DNA of 27,473 nt from DASVHF01 sp036382695 (GTDB taxonomy: Bacteria > Patescibacteriota > Microgenomatia > Woykebacterales > RBG-16-39-9b), in the NCBI GenBank assembly GCA_036382695.1, contig DASVHF010000013.1, forward strand, positions 1-27,473. Direction: 5' to 3'. How positions within the stretch are numbered: the first letter of the stretch is position 1; every line of letters starts with the position of its first letter. Under the pieces are notes generated by a model, which was not told where the DNA came from, searched no databases, and worked only from the letters and a program-made list of their open reading frames with translations. Position numbers and translations under genes: made by a program. This document shows, one piece after another, positions 23,389 through 27,473 of this stretch.

Positions 23389-24141
23389 ATGGAAATTTTA
23401 GGTATCAGAGTAGATGCAATTACATACCAACAAGCTCTAGAAAAATCTAAAGAACTAATTGAGAGTGGGGGAAAGCACTATATTGTTACTCCTAATCCAG
23501 AGATTATTGTCAAGGCAACAAAAGATGCGCAGTTTAGGAATATTTTGAATAAGTCAGCCTTGTCAGTTCCCGATGGTATCGGTTTGGTGTTGCTAGCCAA
23601 ACTTACTGGTAAACCCTTGAAAGAAAGAGTAGCAGGGGTTGATTTATTAGAGGGGTTGGCCGCTTTGGCCCAGGAACATGGATTTAGCATGTTTTTATTG
23701 GGATCAGGCGAGAGAGTTGTTAAAAAGGCCGGTGAAGCGTTGAAAAAGGAATATCCCAAGTTGGAAATAGTCGGTACTTATTCTGGTGTCGCGGATCCGA
23801 AATTCGATAAAGAAACACGCGGAAAAATTGGCAATAAAAAAATCGATATTCTAGCGGTTGCCTACGGCGCGCCAAAGCAGGAAAAATGGATTGCTAGAAA
23901 TCTTCCGAAACTAAACGTTAAATTAGCAATCGGAGTTGGGGGAGCTTTCGATTACATTAGTGGTGGAAAGAGACGCGCACCAGTTTTTCTTCAAAAAATC
24001 GGTCTTGAGTGGGCTTTTCGTCTAATTTCAGAGCCGTCTAGATTAAAAAGACAGCTAGCATTGCCCTACTTTGTTTATTTGATGTTCAGAGAAAGCTCAA
24101 AAATCAAATCTCAAACTTCAAAGCTGCAACGTAAAAATTAA
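23389..24141 (+). CDS. WecG/TagA/CpsF family glycosyltransferase (GT26)
   Basis: 250 residues from ATG 23389 (MEILGIRVD); the TTG at 23377 lies in a repeat. Family members transfer N-acetylmannosamine or related sugars to lipid-linked precursors. HYIVTPNPEIIVKA (about 34-47), SVPDGIGLVLLAK (about 63-75), GSGERVVKKA, AYGAPKQEKWI and GVGGAFDYISGGKRRAP are the family signatures, in order. The C-terminal residues (KIKSQTSKLQRKN) are encoded by low-complexity repeat sequence. It would act with the preceding GT4 on a cell-surface glycan. Confidence 0.93.
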   Translation: MEILGIRVDAITYQQALEKSKELIESGGKHYIVTPNPEIIVKATKDAQFRNILNKSALSVPDGIGLVLLAKLTGKPLKERVAGVDLLEGLAALAQEHGFSMFLLGSGERVVKKAGEALKKEYPKLEIVGTYSGVADPKFDKETRGKIGNKKIDILAVAYGAPKQEKWIARNLPKLNVKLAIGVGGAFDYISGGKRRAPVFLQKIGLEWAFRLISEPSRLKRQLALPYFVYLMFRESSKIKSQTSKLQRKN

Positions 24142-24160
24142 AACCTTTGCCTTTTCAGCA

Positions 24161-24301
24161 AATAAGATCGCTCCGTACTTCGAAATACAAGATTTCTCAG
24201 TACTCTCGCATCTTTATGGCTCAGCAATAAATCGCTTCGCCAATAAGATCGCTTCGTATTGCGGAATTTGTAATTCCTTAATACTTCTGCGTCTTTATGC
24301 C
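24161..24301. repeat. Two diverged 60-base direct repeats, each a hairpin
   Basis: Copy 1 at 24161-24220 and copy 2 at 24242-24301 both run from AATAAGATCGCT to TCTTTATGSC, with about 70% of positions alike by eye. Each folds back on itself (GTACT/AGTAC in copy 1; GGAATT TGT AATTCC in copy 2). A short third fragment (CAGCAATAAATCGCTTCGCC) lies between. Confidence 0.7.
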
Positions 24302-24304
24302 TTC

Positions 24305-24382
24305 GGCATTAGAAAAGCCCCTCGTGGGGTGACTATTTCTAATGCCCCGCGAGGGGCTACCGCCGTGGGCGGGTTTCCGGCG
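24305..24382. other. GC-rich cluster of interleaved inverted repeats, possible structured RNA or minus-strand terminator
   Basis: GGCATTAGAAA (24305-24315) pairs with TTTCTAATGCC (24336-24346), and AGCCCCTCG (24316-24324) pairs with CGAGGGGCT (24350-24358). The two pairings interleave, so they would make a pseudoknot or two exclusive states; local hairpins CCCC/GGGG and GCCCC/GGGGC are alternatives. CCGCC/GGCGG follows. On the minus strand the second pairing is followed by TTTTC, which resembles a terminator for the HTH gene transcript. It is strikingly GC-rich against its flanks. Confidence 0.5.
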
Positions 24383-24484
24383 TTGGAATCCCCTCCTCTC
24401 GTTTTTCTTGGAATAGATCTGGCTAACTGCACTCACTCGGCAGGTTTACAGATTCTGTCGATTATGAGTCAGGTTTTTAAGGTG

Positions 24485-24535
24485 CACTTCGGCTTCGCCT
24501 CAGTGTAAACAGTTTACATCGAGCGTAGCGAAGTG
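24485..24535. repeat. Cruciform-like element around a 15-base palindrome
   Basis: TGTAAAC A GTTTACA (24504-24518) is a perfect palindrome of operator-like form. CACTTCG (24485-24491) and CGAAGTG (24529-24535) pair outside it. The GAGCGTAGCGAAG core at 24521-24533 is shared with other repeats in the window. Confidence 0.65.
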
Positions 24536-24608
24536 GGGTAACACTAATACAAAGTATTTCATAGCGTTGCTTGAAAGTCAATAATTAAATTAGTATTGAG
24601 TATATGGC

Positions 24609-24642
24609 AAGGAAAGGGGCTTATTTAAGCTGTTTCCTTTTT
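24609..24642 (+). terminator. Rho-independent terminator-like hairpin
   Basis: AAGGAAA (24609-24615) pairs with TTTCCTT (24633-24639) around an inner GCTT/AAGC stem, and the Ts continue to 24642. No gene on this strand lies nearer than the WecG-type gene 470 bases before; it would end either that transcript or an unrecognised RNA from this gap. Confidence 0.55.
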
Positions 24643-24647
24643 CTAGT

Positions 24648-24753
24648 CCTCGCTTAAGCGAGGTCGCAGCAGCCGGGAGTACCTGAATAATCGAGCAGAG
24701 CGAAGATTAAGAAGTTACGGGGGATGCTATCTCACCAGACTGCGAAGCAGTCT
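24648..24753. repeat. Two further perfect inverted repeats
   Basis: CCTCGCTTAAGCGAGG (24648-24663) is a 16-base palindrome, and AGACTGC GAA GCAGTCT (24737-24753) is a 7-bp hairpin with a three-base loop. The sequence between (24664-24736) shows no gene or tRNA. They fill the gap before the HTH gene. Confidence 0.65.
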
Positions 24754-24775
24754 TAAATCGGGGTGGGAGCCACTG

Positions 24776-24976
24776 TTATGTTGTTTCCTTCTTCATTTCA
24801 CCAAGGAGCCACAACACCGCTTCCTTCTTATATCTACGATCACCTCGCGCGTTGATTCTTATTGCCGGGAGTTTACCACGCTTACCCCAGCGTTTGATGG
24901 TCAGCGGAGAAACCCTCAGAAAGGCAGCAACTTCCTTGACTGTTAGTAGCTCTGGCAAATCGTCTCCGAGAGCCAT
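24776..24976 (-). CDS. Small excisionase/MerR-type helix-turn-helix protein
   Basis: 66 residues: LLTVKEVAAFLRVSPLTIKR (10-29) is a clear HTH, then the wing GKLPAIRI and RGDRRYKKEAVLWLL. Such proteins bind DNA as small regulators or excision factors. AGGA before the ATG may be the ribosome site. No integrase, recombinase or attachment site is visible, so a mobile-element link is unproved. It is alone on this strand, with the gene-free repeat island downstream and a divergent surface-protein gene upstream. Confidence 0.85.
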   Translation of the reverse strand: MALGDDLPELLTVKEVAAFLRVSPLTIKRWGKRGKLPAIRINARGDRRYKKEAVLWLLGEMKKETT

Positions 24977-25028
24977 GAATACTTCCTTTCTGGGCAGAAA
25001 TGGGGCTTAAGTAAGCAAAGACCTTCTT

Positions 25029-25058
25029 AAGGTATCATAGTAGAAAAGAAGTTGTCAA
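25029..25058 (-). promoter_or_regulatory. Promoter of the HTH gene, with an inverted repeat at the -10
   Basis: On the minus strand TTGACA (25058-25053), 18 bases, TACCTT (25034-25029). ACCTT CTT AAGGT (25021-25033) overlaps the -10 box and could be an operator, perhaps for self-control. This leader is about 50 bases, unlike the leaderless genes. Confidence 0.5.
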
Positions 25059-25078
25059 GAGATTTATTTTGCTTCAAG

Positions 25079-25108
25079 TTGACATTCAAGCGGGCGATTA
25101 GTCATAAT
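25079..25108 (+). promoter_or_regulatory. Promoter of the dockerin surface protein gene
   Basis: TTGACA (25079-25084), 18 bases, CATAAT (25103-25108). The ATG pair at 25123/25126 lies 14-17 bases on, with no Shine-Dalgarno. Confidence 0.7.
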
Positions 25109-25122
25109 TAAACTAACTGCCC

Positions 25123-27363
25123 ATGATGTTTAAAATCCGTAGATTTATAAATCCTCCGTATACAATCAGAGAAATCTTCATTGCTTTGAGCACACTTATT
25201 ATGCTTCTTAGTGCTCCGATAATTGTAATCAATGCGGAACAAGAAAAACAGATGAGGGTAGAGGCAGCTTCAAGCTGCGATGAAACCTACCCAATAGATT
25301 ATTTTCATGTTTGTTATTTTTCTGGTGTTGATCCAGCTGTGGGCTCGTATCTTGGAGGTGAGGACGAAGCACCACTTGGGTCGCCAGTTTCTAATAGAGT
25401 ATTTGCAATTAACCATGATTGGGGTGCCGCTCCTGTTTTTGGTGGTACTGGCGATAGTATCTCTGGTATTTGGCGTGGACAACTTAATTTCGAGGCTGGC
25501 ACGTACCAATTAAGTGTTTTCACAGACGATGGTGTGCGTGTGTATCTTGATGAAAATCTCGTAATTGATCGGTGGGACGATTCAGCAGGTGCCTATGCTA
25601 CGGCATTAACTATTTCTTCTGGCCATCACAATCTACGAGTTGAGTGGTACGAGAACACTGGTTCAGCAAAACTGCAATTTCACTGGGACAAAGGGCCAAC
25701 TATAGGGTCGTTTACACCACAAGAGGCGATAATTGAGGTTTTTATTTTAACTAGCCAACAATTTTGTATAGCAGGAGAACCTTGGGTAAGCGGTGATCGG
25801 TTTGATATTTATAATTCTGATCACACCGTATCAACTTCTTGGCGTAGAGATGAATCAGTTTTGACTCCAAAAATACTAAAACCTTCGGACCCATCACTAC
25901 CAACTTATGACTTGGTGGAATGTTTTGAGATGGGGTTTAGACCTGAGGAGCTAACTTATGCTAGGCAGCAAATAGATGCTTTTGCTGATGATATAGAAAG
26001 ACTAAGTAACGGCGCACTTTTACCGATAGTCAACGTGCATGAAATATCTGGTGAACAAATACTATCACGGTGGGGAGGGACTTTGTGGCTTGGATGGTGG
26101 GATCTTGAAGAAGCGGTGGAGGCGTATCTTTCAAAGGAAACTGATTTTACAATAGCTATTTCTTCTGTACATGATTTGAATACTGGGAAGTACCACTCAA
26201 TACCACTTTGTGGCGGAACATATGGGGTTGATTTTGGATTGGGTGGTGCTGGTTACACTTGGGTTCCAAATTCCACGGATCCGGGCGAGTGGTTTCAGTG
26301 TCTTACCGAAGGCGTGATTCTCAACGAATGGGCACATCAATTTACAGGTGTGGTCCATGCTCTTCTCGAACTTGATAATATTTATAAGGATGGTTACCCG
26401 ACATGCGGGGAAGGAGATGCCGACACCTATAAGTGGATGCCTGGGCTTTATGATATTCCTCAAGACCCTGTTTCGCCGTGGTGCGGGCTTGGACATCCCG
26501 GAAGTATTGTTGGCGTAGGTAATCTCTTCTTATGGCATTACGACCCTTCGCTTTCTCACTATGGACTAAACTTTTTCACAGGTAATCACTGCGATAACGG
26601 CAAACAAGATTTCGGTGAGACAGGTGTTGACACTGGCGGGAACTGTCCAGAAGATACACAAGATCCAACTGTATCAATCACTGGGCCTTCGGATGGTTCG
26701 ACAGTCTCTGAAACGGTTAACATTTCAGCCACAGCCTCAGATAACTTCGGAGTAACCAAAGTGGAGTTTTATGTAGATGGGGAGTTAAAGGAAACCGACG
26801 CATCTTCACCCTACGTGTATTCTTGGGATACCGCCACAGTTAGCAACGGAATCCACAGTCTGCTCGCTAAAGCCTATGATGCTGTACCCAACACAGCTAC
26901 CGATACGATAGATGTGACAGTGAGTAATGACACCGGTGGTCCATCCCCACCAACAGCCAACATCAAGGCAAACGGTTCTAATGGACCAATCACCATCACT
27001 TACAACACCTCGACGGTAGTAAGTTGGACTTCAACCAACACCACCAGCTGTTCTGTCTCACCAGCTGGTTGGACAGGTGTAAGTGGATCGAAGTCAACAG
27101 GTAGGCTAACAGCCAAAAAGACCTACACCCTCAATTGCTCGGGAGAAGGTGGTAGTGCAAGTGACTTGGTAACTGTAAACGTTACTGCCAAACCGGCAGT
27201 AAGAAAACTAGGAGATCTAAACCTTGACGGTAAGATAAACATACGTGATCTTAGTATACTTCTGAGTAAGTGGAGTACCACCAACGCGATTGCCGATCTA
27301 GACAAAAGCGGTAGAGTTAACATTCGTGATCTAAGCACCCTCCTTTCCCGATGGGGGCGTTAA
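25123..27363 (+). CDS. Large secreted surface protein: PA14 domain, unknown middle domain, two Ig-like domains, dockerin
   Basis: 746 residues. A hydrophobic segment (about 17-37) after a basic start is a signal peptide or anchor. A PA14 carbohydrate-binding-type domain spans about 60-190 (YQLSVFTDDGVRVYLDEN). Residues about 195-500 are unrecognised; they contain ILNEWAHQF (399-407), resembling a zinc-protease HExxH whose first histidine is asparagine, plus several cysteines. Two Ig-like domains follow (about 514-601, with VTKVEFYVDGELKETD, and about 609-688). The C-terminus is a type I dockerin-like pair: DLNLDGKINIRDLSILLSKW (698-717) and DLDKSGRVNIRDLSTLLSRW (725-744), with calcium-loop Asp/Asn residues. 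Its partner cohesin is not here. It starts at either of two adjacent ATGs. Confidence 0.88.
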   Translation: MMFKIRRFINPPYTIREIFIALSTLIMLLSAPIIVINAEQEKQMRVEAASSCDETYPIDYFHVCYFSGVDPAVGSYLGGEDEAPLGSPVSNRVFAINHDWGAAPVFGGTGDSISGIWRGQLNFEAGTYQLSVFTDDGVRVYLDENLVIDRWDDSAGAYATALTISSGHHNLRVEWYENTGSAKLQFHWDKGPTIGSFTPQEAIIEVFILTSQQFCIAGEPWVSGDRFDIYNSDHTVSTSWRRDESVLTPKILKPSDPSLPTYDLVECFEMGFRPEELTYARQQIDAFADDIERLSNGALLPIVNVHEISGEQILSRWGGTLWLGWWDLEEAVEAYLSKETDFTIAISSVHDLNTGKYHSIPLCGGTYGVDFGLGGAGYTWVPNSTDPGEWFQCLTEGVILNEWAHQFTGVVHALLELDNIYKDGYPTCGEGDADTYKWMPGLYDIPQDPVSPWCGLGHPGSIVGVGNLFLWHYDPSLSHYGLNFFTGNHCDNGKQDFGETGVDTGGNCPEDTQDPTVSITGPSDGSTVSETVNISATASDNFGVTKVEFYVDGELKETDASSPYVYSWDTATVSNGIHSLLAKAYDAVPNTATDTIDVTVSNDTGGPSPPTANIKANGSNGPITITYNTSTVVSWTSTNTTSCSVSPAGWTGVSGSKSTGRLTAKKTYTLNCSGEGGSASDLVTVNVTAKPAVRKLGDLNLDGKINIRDLSILLSKWSTTNAIADLDKSGRVNIRDLSTLLSRWGR

Positions 27364-27451
27364 ATTCTTCCGAAAAACTACTCCTCAAATCTGTTGCAAT
27401 TGCATATTTATTCGTAGATAATTAACTGGAATCTAGTTATCTTCTGCCTTT

Positions 27452-27473
27452 ATGGAATATCTTAAACAACCTG
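27452..27473 (+). CDS. Possible start of a further gene
   Basis: ATG at 27452 opens a frame (MEYLKQP) cut by the window edge after seven codons. There is no Shine-Dalgarno and no clear promoter, so this is a guess from spacing; the 88 bases after the dockerin gene hold nothing else recognisable. Confidence 0.2.

Noticed and set aside
24645..24700. GCAGCAGCCGGGAGTACCTG looked like part of a bacterial SRP RNA
   Set aside because: The matching 5' side and the GGAA-type tip are absent; the preceding palindrome does not fit the SRP fold.
24142..24775. Possible tmRNA, RNase P RNA or replication origin
   Set aside because: I found no tRNA-like ends, no RNase P core sequence and no DnaA-box cluster.
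24776..24976. HTH gene as evidence for a prophage or integrated element
   Set aside because: No integrase, structural phage genes or att-like repeats are present, and such small HTH proteins also occur alone.
1..27473. TGA recoded to glycine, as in Gracilibacteria and Absconditabacteria
   Set aside because: TGA ends delta, gamma, the ComEC channel gene and mreB at sensible family lengths.
1..27473. CRISPR array
   Set aside because: Repeats here are degenerate or palindromic and lack regular unique spacers.

Overview
The window looks like a piece of a Patescibacteria (Candidate Phyla Radiation) genome, possibly of the Microgenomates side, although I cannot place it lower from sequence alone. 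The indications are moderate GC, very compact gene packing, standard stop use (TGA ends several genes, so no TGA recoding), a long-form nucleoside diphosphate kinase, ComEA/ComEC-type uptake genes, a type IV pilin, a sortase, a WecG/TagA glycosyltransferase and large surface proteins with tail-fibre, PA14, Ig-like and dockerin domains.

Layout. 1-1556 (minus) is the start of a large surface protein with a MerR-like helix-turn-helix on the cytoplasmic side of a single membrane segment; it has its own near-consensus promoter and a leader hairpin. 1679-2124 is gene-free and carries short degenerate repeats. 2125-8197 is a rotary ATPase operon in the order c-like, b, delta, alpha, gamma, beta, epsilon, with no subunit a. 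The c-like protein has a signal peptide and an extracytoplasmic domain before the hairpin, and serine where the ion-binding carboxylate should be. The catalytic alpha and beta subunits look intact and epsilon lacks its C-terminal helices. 8314-17499 carries leuS, a SprT-like protease, a small membrane protein, comEA, a two-part comEC, argS and an M16 peptidase. 17602-19585 has ndk, a convergent type IV pilin gene, divergent tRNA-Arg(CCT) and tRNA-Pro(CGG), and a sortase gene that starts one base after the tRNA-Pro CCA. 19709-24141 holds a PEGA/propeller protein, mreB and two glycosyltransferases. 24142-24775 is gene-free and packed with inverted repeats, next to a small excisionase-type HTH gene. 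25123-27363 is a large secreted PA14/Ig/dockerin protein.

Two themes run across the window. First, genes that begin transcription units often have a -10 box only 6-10 bases before the start codon and no Shine-Dalgarno, so leaderless mRNAs are likely, whereas genes inside the ATPase operon mostly have good Shine-Dalgarno sites. Second, intergenic gaps, and several coding regions (leuS, pilin leader, gene 3' ends), hold low-complexity palindromic repeats of a few recognisable flavours.

The strongest candidate for something undescribed is the ATPase: its membrane ring would carry extracytoplasmic domains, has no obvious ion-binding site and has no subunit a at the locus. It may be an ATP-driven rotary machine rather than an ordinary ATP synthase; this is inference from sequence only.
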